6,816 bases of DNA, from the NCBI GenBank assembly GCA_023489135.1, contig JAMDCE010000572.1, positions 1 through 6,816 of the forward strand. The letters run 5' to 3'. The notes under the pieces were generated by a model. It made no database searches. It had not been told where the DNA came from and saw nothing but the letters and a program-made list of their open reading frames with translations. Positions 1 to 5,571 of the stretch are shown in pieces (within the stretch, counting starts at the first letter, position 1; each line of letters opens with the position of its first letter). The position numbers and the translations under genes are program-made. The stretch is from Chloroflexota bacterium. Its GTDB lineage: Bacteria; Chloroflexota; Chloroflexia; JAMDCE01.

Positions 1-1
1 C

Positions 2-166
2 GTGGATGACACCCTGCTCACACACTACGGCCACCACTTTGACGAGATTACCAAGCTTTATGACCCCAAGGAAGACCGCTACGTCTGGGCGCACAACCTA
101 AGGAGCGACTCGCCTTTGGCGGGGTTGATGCCGCCAGGGAAGCAGCCGCTCGGGCGGCATATGTAA
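2..166 (+). pseudogene. Transposase remnant (DDE, IS4/IS701-like), truncated
   Basis: The reading frame is open from the window edge to a TAA at 164-166 and gives 54 residues. The first part contains VDDTLLTHYG, then LYD and YVWAHNL. I recognise this as the block around a catalytic Asp in DDE transposases of the IS4/IS701 type. In intact relatives the protein continues well beyond this block. Here it stops about 20 residues after YVWAHNL, and those last residues (from about base 101) do not look like transposase. The likely explanation is a deletion or frameshift that joined the transposase to unrelated sequence. The N-terminal part lies outside the window, so it is unclear whether the upstream portion is intact. 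The family name is from memory of motifs; that it is a broken copy is inference. Confidence 0.6.
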
Positions 167-213
167 TGACGAACTCAAGAGTATTTGCTTCGAATCCCCA
201 TCCCAAAAACCAG

Positions 214-242
214 TTGACACACTCCCCGCTCCGATTTATAAT
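214..242 (+). promoter_or_regulatory. Consensus sigma70-type promoter for the Fe-S scaffold gene
   Basis: TTGACA at 214-219 and TATAAT at 237-242 are separated by exactly 17 bp, so both hexamers match the sigma70 consensus perfectly. The start of transcription would fall near 249, giving a leader of about 80 nt before the scaffold gene. It lies just downstream of the transposase remnant. I looked for an IscR/Rrf2-like palindrome around it and saw none. Confidence 0.85.
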
Positions 243-330
243 AAATCCAAGTAAAACAGTAGGAATTCTGACCGCCGGGGCTGGTTGATGGGGGAACGGT
301 GGGCGGTTCGGGAGTGAGGTGCTTGCTAAG

Positions 331-708
331 ATGTACAGTGATCTGGTTATGGACCACTTCAGCAATCCGCGGAACGTCGGGGAGATTCCGGATGCCGATG
401 GGGTGGGGACCGAAGGGAACCCCGTCTGCGGCGATATTATGAAGATATTCATCAAGGTGAAGGACGACCGCATCGAGGACGTTAAGTTCAAGACCTTCGG
501 CTGCGGCGCCGCCATCGCCACCAGCAGCATGGTCACCGAGATGGTGAAGGGCAAGACGCTGGACGAGGCGATGGCCATCTCCAACAGGACGGTGGCCGAG
601 GCGCTGGGAGGGCTTCCCGCCCAGAAGATGCACTGCTCGAACCTCGCCGCCGATGCCCTGCACAAGGCCATCGAGGACTACAAGAGCAAACAGACCGTCG
701 GGACTTGA
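331..708 (+). CDS. nifU: NifU/IscU-type Fe-S cluster assembly scaffold protein
   Basis: This 125-residue protein is a scaffold on which [2Fe-2S] and [4Fe-4S] clusters are built from cysteine-derived sulfur, then passed to apoproteins in the cytoplasm. It covers the whole NifU_N/IscU fold. It opens with MYSDLVMDHFSNPRNVG and carries the three cluster-binding cysteines: Cys33 in PVCGD, Cys58 in FGCGAA and Cys102 in KMHC, with the conserved Asp35. The segment before the last Cys is LPAQK, where classic IscU has LPPVK, the motif read by HscA. I place the start at ATG 331 because family members begin MYS and GAGGTG at 316-321 is a well-spaced Shine-Dalgarno. An in-frame GTG at 319 would add four residues. 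No cysteine desulfurase, IscR or chaperone gene is adjacent, so it appears to be a single-gene unit behind the promoter at 214-242. The C-terminal Nfu domain of full NifU is absent. Confidence 0.93.
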   Translation: MYSDLVMDHFSNPRNVGEIPDADGVGTEGNPVCGDIMKIFIKVKDDRIEDVKFKTFGCGAAIATSSMVTEMVKGKTLDEAMAISNRTVAEALGGLPAQKMHCSNLAADALHKAIEDYKSKQTVGT

Positions 709-781
709 TGCGCTAGCTCCTATACAATTCGAGTATCTGCCCCGTCTCGATTGCGTGCCTCCGTGTTGAATTCGGAATCCT

Positions 782-804
782 CGAGCCAAATGAAGTTCGG
801 CTCG
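782..804. other. Small hairpin downstream of the scaffold gene
   Basis: CGAGCC at 782-787 can pair with GGCTCG at 799-804 across an 11-nt loop. There is no T-tract on either side, so it is not a standard intrinsic terminator. It is the only stem I see between the scaffold stop codon and the larger inverted repeat at 812-894. It may help protect the 3' end of the message, but it could be chance. Confidence 0.25.
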
Positions 805-811
805 GCACGGT

Positions 812-894
812 TTCACCGCGGAGACGCAGAGGACGCAAAGTATAGACGTGGGGCTTAATGGGGAGCTCTGCGTTCTCTGCGCCTCCGCGGTGAA
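812..894. repeat. Imperfect inverted repeat, MITE/REP-like
   Basis: Two 28-nt arms (812-839 and 867-894) are inverted copies with three mismatches, separated by 27 nt. The arms begin and end with TTCACCGCGGAG and CTCCGCGGTGAA, with inner GCAGAG-type sequence. I recall repeats of this kind (CACCGCGGAGACGCAGAG-like) scattered between genes in many environmental bacterial genomes, where they often cause false ORF calls. The element fills most of the 330-bp gap between the scaffold gene and the peptidase gene. No coding gene is supported in this gap; open frames on the minus strand here are repeat translations. There is no target-site duplication I can be sure of, so the mobile nature is inference. 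Confidence 0.7.
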
Positions 895-966
895 CCACAG
901 CCCCGTTTGAAGAATCATCACACAACCGAACCGTGACTGATCGAAGCAGATTCGGCGCAACCGCGC

Positions 967-995
967 TTGATATGCCGACGGTCCAGTGCTAGAAT
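967..995 (+). promoter_or_regulatory. Predicted sigma70-type promoter for the M23 peptidase gene
   Basis: TTGATA at 967-972 and TAGAAT at 990-995 are 17 bp apart. Each hexamer matches the consensus at five of six positions. The start of transcription would be near 1002. The -10 box contains the first ATG of the frame (994), so that ATG and the TTG at 967 would lie outside the message. This pushes the likely translation start downstream to 1039. Confidence 0.6.
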
Positions 996-1025
996 GACCC
1001 CGCGTCGTTGGATGGGTTGGGCTGT

Positions 1026-1033
1026 GGGGTGGA
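1026..1033 (+). promoter_or_regulatory. Shine-Dalgarno GGGGTGGA supporting the TTG start at 1039
   Basis: GGGGTGGA ends 5 nt before TTG 1039. It is the only purine-rich ribosome-binding-like stretch near any candidate start of the peptidase gene. The candidates at 967, 994 and 1012 have none. The start it supports also places a short basic n-region directly before the hydrophobic signal sequence. Confidence 0.5.
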
Positions 1034-1038
1034 CAACC

Positions 1039-2334
1039 TTGAACAGGACACGTTATCCGGCTGTGCCGGTTCTGGCTTTGATTCTACTGCTGGTGGTGGG
1101 AAGCGCCGGGTTGGGACCGCCACGCCGGGCGTATGGATACCGGCTGAGCACGGGGGCGCCTCTTATTTCCGATGACCGGTTTCTCTTCCATCCTTCTGCC
1201 GACGCCACGGCTCTCCGGCGGAAGCTCGCCACGATTGCCCCCAAACTGGCCTCGAAGCAGCCGTCGGTCGGCGACGACAGGTTGGACCTGGCCGGCCTGC
1301 TGGTCAGAGCGGCCTCCGACCGCGACTATGACATCAACCCCTTCGTTTTGCTGTCGCTGCTGGTTGCCTCGGGGCGCCTTAACGCAGAGGTCGAGTCTGC
1401 GGGCGATCTGGATTACGCGCTTAACCACCTCGACCCCGCCTATCGAGGTGTTCAGTCTCAGCTAACCCGCGTAGCTCGAGATCTGGCTCGGGCCTTCTGG
1501 GCGCGGAAACTCGAACCTTCCTCCAATCAGACCATCCGTTTTGAGAACGGACGAGAAATCTTGGTCGAGAACGAGGTAAACGCGGGGACGTACGCCGTCC
1601 AGGCGGCGATTGCCAAGATGGATATTCCTTATGAACGATGGGCAGCCCAGGTGTCCGGAGAAAGGCCACTCTTCCGGCAGGTCTACTCGCAGCTGGGCGG
1701 CGATGCCCCGAATGAGACCTCCCAGACCTACGGCCCAACGGCAACGACGATTCCCTTCCTTCGCAAACCCTTCGATGGTAGCTACGGTGTCAATTCCTGG
1801 TTCGATCACGAGTATCCCAACTACAACCAGAACGGCACGATCGTCGTTTACACGGGGGAACGGCGCACCAAAGCCGGAACTTCTGAGTGCACGCTGGGAT
1901 ACAACTGCTACGACGGACACAGCGGCATTGATTTTGGCACCGGAAGAAACCCCATCGTCGCGGCGGCCGGTGGAAACGCCACGACTTACCGCAACTACGA
2001 CGACGGGAATGGCTGCGGTCTGGTCAACGCCGTGATCATTGATCACGGGGGCGGGTACAAGACGAAGTACTGGCACCTTGGCCGGGTGGACATTTCTGAC
2101 GGCTGGGTTCAGGAAGGCACACAGGTCGGCCTGAGCGGAAGCACCGGGTGCGCCACCGGCCCGCACCTGCATTTTTCGGTGACCTTGAACGACGTCGCGG
2201 TCGATCCCTACGGCTGGAGCGGCGGCTATTCCGATCCCTGGAGCGCGCAGTCTACCTGGCTATGGAAGAACGGCTCCCAACCGATTCACGGTGACTATGC
2301 CCTCTACCTACCATTCGTCATGAGGTCACGCTGA
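1039..2334 (+). CDS. Secreted M23-family (LytM-like) zinc metallopeptidase
   Basis: The product (431 residues from TTG 1039) is predicted to be exported and to cut peptide cross-links in peptidoglycan or another glycine-rich substrate. Residues 1-30 form a signal peptide: NRTRYP, then the hydrophobic run VPVLALILLLVVGSAG. Residues of about 35-240 are a helical region I do not recognise. The M23 domain spans about 255-400. Its zinc ligands are His294 and Asp298 (HSGID) and His378, and its catalytic histidines are His346 (YWHLG) and His376 (PHLHF). All key residues are present, so it should be active. The extreme C terminus reads YLPFVMRSR, resembling a short tail I associate with secreted Chloroflexota proteins. 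Upstream in-frame starts at 967 (TTG), 994 (ATG) and 1012 (ATG) would lengthen the N terminus. I prefer 1039 because of its Shine-Dalgarno, the signal-peptide shape and the promoter position. It ends 34 bp from the stop of a convergent gene. Confidence 0.9.
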   Translation: MNRTRYPAVPVLALILLLVVGSAGLGPPRRAYGYRLSTGAPLISDDRFLFHPSADATALRRKLATIAPKLASKQPSVGDDRLDLAGLLVRAASDRDYDINPFVLLSLLVASGRLNAEVESAGDLDYALNHLDPAYRGVQSQLTRVARDLARAFWARKLEPSSNQTIRFENGREILVENEVNAGTYAVQAAIAKMDIPYERWAAQVSGERPLFRQVYSQLGGDAPNETSQTYGPTATTIPFLRKPFDGSYGVNSWFDHEYPNYNQNGTIVVYTGERRTKAGTSECTLGYNCYDGHSGIDFGTGRNPIVAAAGGNATTYRNYDDGNGCGLVNAVIIDHGGGYKTKYWHLGRVDISDGWVQEGTQVGLSGSTGCATGPHLHFSVTLNDVAVDPYGWSGGYSDPWSAQSTWLWKNGSQPIHGDYALYLPFVMRSR

Positions 2335-2343
2335 GGCGTTCTC

Positions 2344-2361
2344 GGCAAGCTTTCGCTAGCC
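2344..2361. terminator. Possible shared hairpin between convergent genes
   Basis: GGCAAGC (2344-2350) and GCTAGCC (2355-2361) form a 7-bp stem with one A-A mismatch and a 4-nt loop. Read on the minus strand the loop is GAAA, a stable GNRA type. It occupies the gap between the stop codons of the peptidase gene and the CxxC protein gene, so it could stop transcription from both sides. There is no T-tract on either strand, so factor-independent termination is doubtful. Confidence 0.3.
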
Positions 2362-2368
2362 CCCCCTA

Positions 2369-2557
2369 TCATCTAACATCGACATCCGGGAGGCTACACT
2401 GCTCGCAGAGCTCCTCGTACTCGGACAGGGTGTCTTCCCGCAAGCCGTCGTTGGTGACTTTGGCCGCGCTCTTGAGAATGGGCTTGCCGCAGCGATCGCA
2501 GAGCGTGAGACTACGACTGGTGAATGACTTGAATGGGCCCAGAAGGTCTTCCTCCAT
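2369..2557 (-). CDS. Small CxxC/CxxC putative zinc-binding protein
   Basis: From ATG 2557 the product has 62 residues. It carries two cysteine pairs, Cys20/Cys23 (LCDRCGKPI) and Cys51/Cys54 (LCEQC), 27 residues apart. This spacing suits a zinc ribbon or treble-clef knuckle, so it may bind zinc and act as a nucleic-acid or protein adaptor. The segment between the pairs is charged and hydrophilic, and there is no membrane segment. I do not recognise a named family. I chose ATG 2557 because GGAGGAG lies 6 nt upstream. The frame stays open to an ATG at 2674, which would give 101 residues, but that start has no good ribosome-binding site. The gene stands alone on its strand, convergent with the peptidase gene. 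I could not identify a promoter for it. Confidence 0.65.
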   Translation of the reverse strand: MEEDLLGPFKSFTSRSLTLCDRCGKPILKSAAKVTNDGLREDTLSEYEELCEQCSLPDVDVR

Positions 2558-2765
2558 CGCTCGCTCCTCCTCAGTTTCAGTCTGTGTGACGAGAACAGCC
2601 AAGATGGAGTGTTGTTGGAAAGCGTCGTAGAACGTAACCGTCCCAAGCAACCGAGCGAGCCATACTCTTGGCAATTCGTTGGAGGGCTTTTCCGCATTCC
2701 GCTCTACTCAGCCTCGCCGCTGACGCCTCACAAGGCAGACCACTTAACTGCTTGGGACACTTTCA

Positions 2766-2774
2766 TGGTATCAT
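2766..2774 (+). promoter_or_regulatory. Possible extended -10 promoter for the three-helix protein
   Basis: TGGTATCAT combines the extended TGn element (2766-2768) with TATCAT (2769-2774), five of six to consensus. The best -35 candidate is TTAACT at 2744-2749, with a long 19-bp spacer. Transcription would begin near 2781, about 70 nt before the gene at 2853. The 2558-2852 gap contains no other supported gene. Confidence 0.4.
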
Positions 2775-2793
2775 AGCAATGCCGGCTAGTCAA

Positions 2794-2824
2794 CAAGCTG
2801 GCCGTTTGGCGTGCAGGCGGCTTG
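2794..2824 (+). other. Leader hairpin upstream of the three-helix protein gene
   Basis: CAAGCT plus GCC (2794-2803, one bulged G) pairs with GGCGGCTTG (2816-2824) around a 12-nt loop. It would lie at the 5' end of the message from the promoter at 2766-2774 and ends about 15 nt before the Shine-Dalgarno. It might affect message stability or translation. It matches no riboswitch class I know. Confidence 0.25.
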
Positions 2825-2852
2825 CTGGTAGGGAAGTCGGGGAGACTTGGGG

Positions 2853-3137
2853 GTGGTGAAGATAGGCTCGGACTTGATTTCGGCAATCGATCCATACTGG
2901 TCTCTGGTTATCCTGTTGCCGGGGATCTATGCCACTTTGTTCCAGATCTTCGGCCGCCGCCGGTCGGCCTTGCCGCTCCTTTGGGCTGCCGGGGCGCTGG
3001 GGTTTGTCGTCGGCCAGGCTCTGGCCGAGCACTTCTTCACGCTCACCGGCGTTCGATTGGGGAGCGCTCACATACTGGAAGCCAGCCTCGCGGCGTGGGT
3101 GCTGGTCTTCGTTGCCAACCGAGTGCGCCTATGGTAG
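2853..3137 (+). CDS. Small integral membrane protein of unknown function
   Basis: The product has 94 residues and probably three membrane helices. These are about residues 16-33 (WSLVILLPGIYATLFQIF), 40-62 (around LPLLWAAGALGFVVGQAL) and 75-90 (ILEASLAAWVLVFVA). A basic loop, GRRR, follows the first helix, and the positive-inside rule puts that loop in the cytoplasm. I do not recognise a family. The start is GTG 2853, 8 nt after GGGGAG at 2839-2844. TTG 2847 and GTG 2856 are in-frame alternatives with worse spacing. It lies upstream of the YtxG/YtxH-like pair in the same direction. A new promoter overlaps its 3' end, so read-through into the pair is possible but not required. The coding potential is fairly clear from the hydrophobic pattern and Shine-Dalgarno; the function is unknown. 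Confidence 0.7.
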   Translation: MVKIGSDLISAIDPYWSLVILLPGIYATLFQIFGRRRSALPLLWAAGALGFVVGQALAEHFFTLTGVRLGSAHILEASLAAWVLVFVANRVRLW

Positions 3138-3140
3138 AAT
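3112..3140 (+). promoter_or_regulatory. Strong predicted sigma70-type promoter for the YtxG/YtxH-like pair
   Basis: TTGCCA at 3112-3117 and TAGAAT at 3135-3140 have a 17-bp spacer, and the -10 is preceded by TGG, making an extended -10. Transcription would start near 3147, 36 nt before TTG 3183. The -10 box overlaps the TAG stop codon of the upstream membrane-protein gene. A GTG at 3156 would sit only 9 nt into the message without a Shine-Dalgarno. Confidence 0.65.
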
Positions 3141-3182
3141 GATTTCAAGGCGTTTGTGCGCTCCTCAAGGGAGGTGCCCGAC

Positions 3183-3476
3183 TTGCTGGAAACAATCCGA
3201 GACATCGCGATTATCTTCCTCGCTGTGGTGAATACCATCCTTCTGCTACTGCTCGTGATCCTGGTGTTCTTGCTCCTGAAACTGGTCAAGCAGATTCAAG
3301 GGGAAGTGCCGGTGGTATTCGACAAGGTGAAGCGCACCTTGAATACGGTGGAAGGCACGACGGAGTTCATTGGCAAAACGACGGTGATGCCCATCATTCG
3401 CGTCAGCAGCGCGATGGCGGCGGCGAGTCGGTTTGCCCAGGTGATGTTTGGAATGCAGAAGCACAAAGGGAGGTAA
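3183..3476 (+). CDS. YtxG/DUF948-like single-pass membrane protein
   Basis: The product has 97 residues. A long hydrophobic helix (residues about 7-32, including FLAVVNTILLLLLVILVFLLL) is followed by an amphipathic, probably cytoplasmic segment around QIQGEVPVVFDKVKRTLNTVEG. This order, one N-terminal helix then a coiled-coil-like tail, and the position just before a YtxH gene, recall the DUF948/YtxG proteins of Bacillus ytxGH, linked there to general stress. The homology is by layout rather than strong motifs. I chose TTG 3183 because AAGGGAGGTG (3167-3176) lies 6 nt upstream, an excellent match. The frame is open to GTG 3156, which has no ribosome-binding site. The stop at 3474-3476 overlaps the Shine-Dalgarno of the next gene, so the two are co-transcribed and probably translationally coupled. 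Confidence 0.8.
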   Translation: MLETIRDIAIIFLAVVNTILLLLLVILVFLLLKLVKQIQGEVPVVFDKVKRTLNTVEGTTEFIGKTTVMPIIRVSSAMAAASRFAQVMFGMQKHKGR

Positions 3477-3482
3477 TAACCG

Positions 3483-3815
3483 ATGGCTAGAGGACCGGGA
3501 TTCCTGGCCGGGGTCGTGATCGGAGGCATCGTGGGCGCCGGCGCCGCCTTGCTCTTTGCCCCCAAGGCAGGCGAGCAGATGCGCCGCCAGCTCCTCGAAG
3601 GTCGTGGCGAATGGGGTACGCGGCTCGAAGACGCCGCTTCATTGGCACGGGCCACGGCAGAGTCGTTGGTCGACGTAAGCCGGGACGTTATCGAACAGCA
3701 GCGACACAGGTTTAAGGAAGCGGTCGAGGAAAGCCGTGAGGCTGCCGAACAGACCACGACCGAAATGTTCTCCGAGTTTAAGAAGGCCCAGCGCGGCGAG
3801 GAACATCGACGCTAG
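3483..3815 (+). CDS. YtxH domain-containing protein
   Basis: This 110-residue protein begins with the YtxH signature: a glycine-rich membrane helix (residues 7-26, FLAGVVIGGIVGAGAALLF) ending in FAPKAGEQMRRQL. The remainder, about residues 30-110, is highly charged and rich in Glu, Arg and Ala, typical of a long helix or coiled coil on the cytoplasmic face. YtxH proteins are small membrane-associated proteins of unclear mechanism, often stress-related and often encoded beside YtxG/DUF948 proteins, as here. The start is ATG 3483. GGGAGG upstream overlaps the stop codon of the previous gene, and the intergenic gap is 6 bp. The TAG stop at 3813-3815 overlaps the stop codon of the convergent phosphoesterase gene within a single CTAG. 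No terminator is visible after the gene. Confidence 0.88.
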   Translation: MARGPGFLAGVVIGGIVGAGAALLFAPKAGEQMRRQLLEGRGEWGTRLEDAASLARATAESLVDVSRDVIEQQRHRFKEAVEESREAAEQTTTEMFSEFKKAQRGEEHRR

Positions 3816-4693
3816 CCACTTCTGCTTCTCAGCTCAATTAGCGTGACCTCCGGAGGACACAGGAACCTCAGCGGCACCGACGCGCCGAGACCCGGGCTCA
3901 CGTGCAGCCAGGCGCGTCCCACCCTCTTGGCTCCCCCAACTATCGGTACGCGGTGCCGCGTTCGACTGGTCACCGCTCCGACGAAAGGCAACCGCACCTG
4001 GCCGCCGTGGGTATGCCCGGCCAGCACCAGGTCCACTCCTCGCTCCTCGGCCGCGAAGATGGACTCGGGGGAGTGGCTGAGCAGTATGGTGAAATCCTCG
4101 CGCTGGATGCCTTCCAGCGCCTTGGGCAGGTTGTCCCGCTCGCTGATGGGGTCGTCCACGCCGGCCAGCCACACGGTTTTCCCTTCTATCTGCAGTCGGA
4201 CGTTTTCATTGATCAACATGCGCGCTCCGGCCTCTCCGAGCTTGCGAACCAGGGCCGGCACGTCGTTGGGCGAGTGATCGGTGAAGTTGATGACGTTGCG
4301 CACCGCGTTGACGATCTGGCTCACCAGGGAGCTTCGCCGGTAGAAATGATCGTGGTTCCCCAGCACCCCGTAAATCCCCAGTCGGGATGACAGCCTGGAA
4401 ACCAGCTCCGCGCAGAAATCCGTGCCGGAGTCGAATTCGATGAAGTCACCCGTCATGATTGTCAGATCGGGCTTCAAGGCGAAGATGGGCTCCAGCCAGC
4501 GGGTCATCGAAGGATCGGGCTTCCTGATGTGCAAGTCAGAGAGGTGTAGTATGGTGAGCCTTTCCAGCGGAAATTGTGAGTCGTCGAACTCGAAGACCCT
4601 ACGCCGAAACACGAGCCGGCGCGGCTCGATCCGAGCCGCGTAGCCTAACACCGCGGCAGCCAGAGCTAGCAGGCCAAGCACAGCGTAGCGCAA
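3812..4693 (-). CDS. Membrane-anchored calcineurin-like metallophosphoesterase (YkuE-type)
   Basis: The product (293 residues) is predicted to hydrolyse a phosphoester or pyrophosphate bond using two metal ions. All five core blocks are visible: Asp53/His55 in SDLHI, Asp83 in MTGD, Asn113/His114 in GNHD, His207 in LLSHSPE, and His227/His229 in GHTHGGQ. The N-terminal helix (residues 3-19) followed by RIEPRR suggests a signal anchor with the domain held at the membrane. This arrangement resembles YkuE and related lipid-linked or nucleotide phosphoesterases, but the substrate cannot be read from the sequence. The start is TTG 4693, only 5 bp after the stop of the glycosyltransferase-like gene. 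GGAG lies within that gene's end, so translation is probably coupled. Its TAG stop overlaps that of the convergent YtxH gene. Confidence 0.92.
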   Translation of the reverse strand: MRYAVLGLLALAAAVLGYAARIEPRRLVFRRRVFEFDDSQFPLERLTILHLSDLHIRKPDPSMTRWLEPIFALKPDLTIMTGDFIEFDSGTDFCAELVSRLSSRLGIYGVLGNHDHFYRRSSLVSQIVNAVRNVINFTDHSPNDVPALVRKLGEAGARMLINENVRLQIEGKTVWLAGVDDPISERDNLPKALEGIQREDFTILLSHSPESIFAAEERGVDLVLAGHTHGGQVRLPFVGAVTSRTRHRVPIVGGAKRVGRAWLHVSPGLGASVPLRFLCPPEVTLIELRSRSG

Positions 4694-4698
4694 GTATC

Positions 4699-5532
4699 TT
4701 ACGCTCCGTCCGGAACCCAGGCCCTATTGACCGCTTGCCCGGAGCAAGACGGGTTGAACTTGGACAGTAGCTCCCTGGCCTTGAGGACGCTGTTGTTGAC
4801 CAGCCTGCTTTCGTCCCAGTCCCAGTTGTTGGGGCGCTCCCGGTAGTCCAGGTGGTAGGCGACGTGGTCGGATTGCACGAGGCACTCGCGCCCGAGCAAG
4901 GAGAACAGCTCGGAGAGGAAGGCCACTTCCCAAACCTTCTCCTTGGACTTCTTTTCGTCCAGGATATCCACGGTGCTGGAGTAGTATTCCAGGAGTATCT
5001 TGCGCACCACCGCGTCCTGGCAGAATATCCCCCCAGGAGAGAAGTGAGGGACATCCGAAAGCACGCCGCCGATCGGAGTGGCGTTTACGCAGTAGGGAGC
5101 GATGTACCCGTAGGTCTGGCCGGAGCAGATAAAGGGAAGCATTTGAGGAAGAGTGGACGACGCCATCACGATATCGTCGTCCATAAAGCAGATGTTGCGG
5201 CCGTCCAGGGCCTCCAGGAGCTTCAGCCGTCCCTCGCTAAAGGCGCGTCCTTTCGATTTCAAGTGCTGGTAGCCGCAGGATATGCCTCGATCGAAGCCGA
5301 GCCGGAGGGCATACATCACGTCGTCCCGCTTGATCACCGGGCTGTCACTAGTGTCCACAATGTGGATGCGGATATCCCGCAGCTCCTGCAACAGCAGACT
5401 GGCCAGCGCCATGCTCAGGGTGGGCTTGCCTTTGGTGAGAATACCGATGTCTATCGTCGCGCAAGCGCTGTTGTTAGCCGACGAGGCTTCCGGCGCCCCT
5501 CTTCCACTTTCGTTTCCCATATCCCCCTGCAC
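4699..5532 (-). CDS. GT-A fold (family 2-like) glycosyltransferase
   Basis: The product has 277 residues from GTG 5532, or 273 from ATG 5520. After a low-complexity N terminus, residues 27-62 read IDIGILTKGKPTLSMALASL up to HIVDTSD. This is the first beta-strand, helix and second strand of a GT-A nucleotide-sugar binding fold. FMDDDIVM at 116-123 supplies the DxD-type acidic motif (Asp118-120) that binds metal and sugar nucleotide. There is no membrane helix, so it should act in the cytoplasm. It may add a sugar to a surface glycan, lipid or protein; donor and acceptor are unknown. The C-terminal half (WEVAFLSELF, HLDYRERPNNWDWDESR) is not one I recognise. Both candidate starts have poorly spaced ribosome-binding sequences. 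It lies downstream of the sugar-nucleotide epimerase, separated by 141 bp with a large inverted repeat, and immediately upstream of the phosphoesterase gene. Confidence 0.78.
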   Translation of the reverse strand: MQGDMGNESGRGAPEASSANNSACATIDIGILTKGKPTLSMALASLLLQELRDIRIHIVDTSDSPVIKRDDVMYALRLGFDRGISCGYQHLKSKGRAFSEGRLKLLEALDGRNICFMDDDIVMASSTLPQMLPFICSGQTYGYIAPYCVNATPIGGVLSDVPHFSPGGIFCQDAVVRKILLEYYSSTVDILDEKKSKEKVWEVAFLSELFSLLGRECLVQSDHVAYHLDYRERPNNWDWDESRLVNNSVLKARELLSKFNPSCSGQAVNRAWVPDGA

Positions 5533-5571
5533 GACCTCGCTTCCATTTGCGTTGTTAGCGCTTATCCAGCG

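Noticed and set aside
185..213. TTCGAATC followed by a CCA, resembling the 3' end of a tRNA
   Set aside because: The T-arm stem does not pair, the spacing to CCA is off by one, and no acceptor or anticodon arm is found upstream.
48..671. Long minus-strand open frame over the scaffold gene
   Set aside because: It is antisense to a clearly recognised NifU/IscU gene, has no protein motif, and crosses the scaffold promoter.
175..960. Minus-strand frame of 261 codons from the repeat region into the scaffold gene
   Set aside because: Its N-terminal part is a translation of the inverted repeat at 812-894 and the rest is antisense to the scaffold gene.
1462..2172. Minus-strand frame of 236 codons inside the peptidase gene
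   Set aside because: It is a shadow of the M23 gene, whose metal and catalytic residues are all in the + frame.
3834..4390. Several open frames on both strands over the phosphoesterase gene
   Set aside because: They result from high GC; the conserved metallophosphoesterase motifs are in only one frame.
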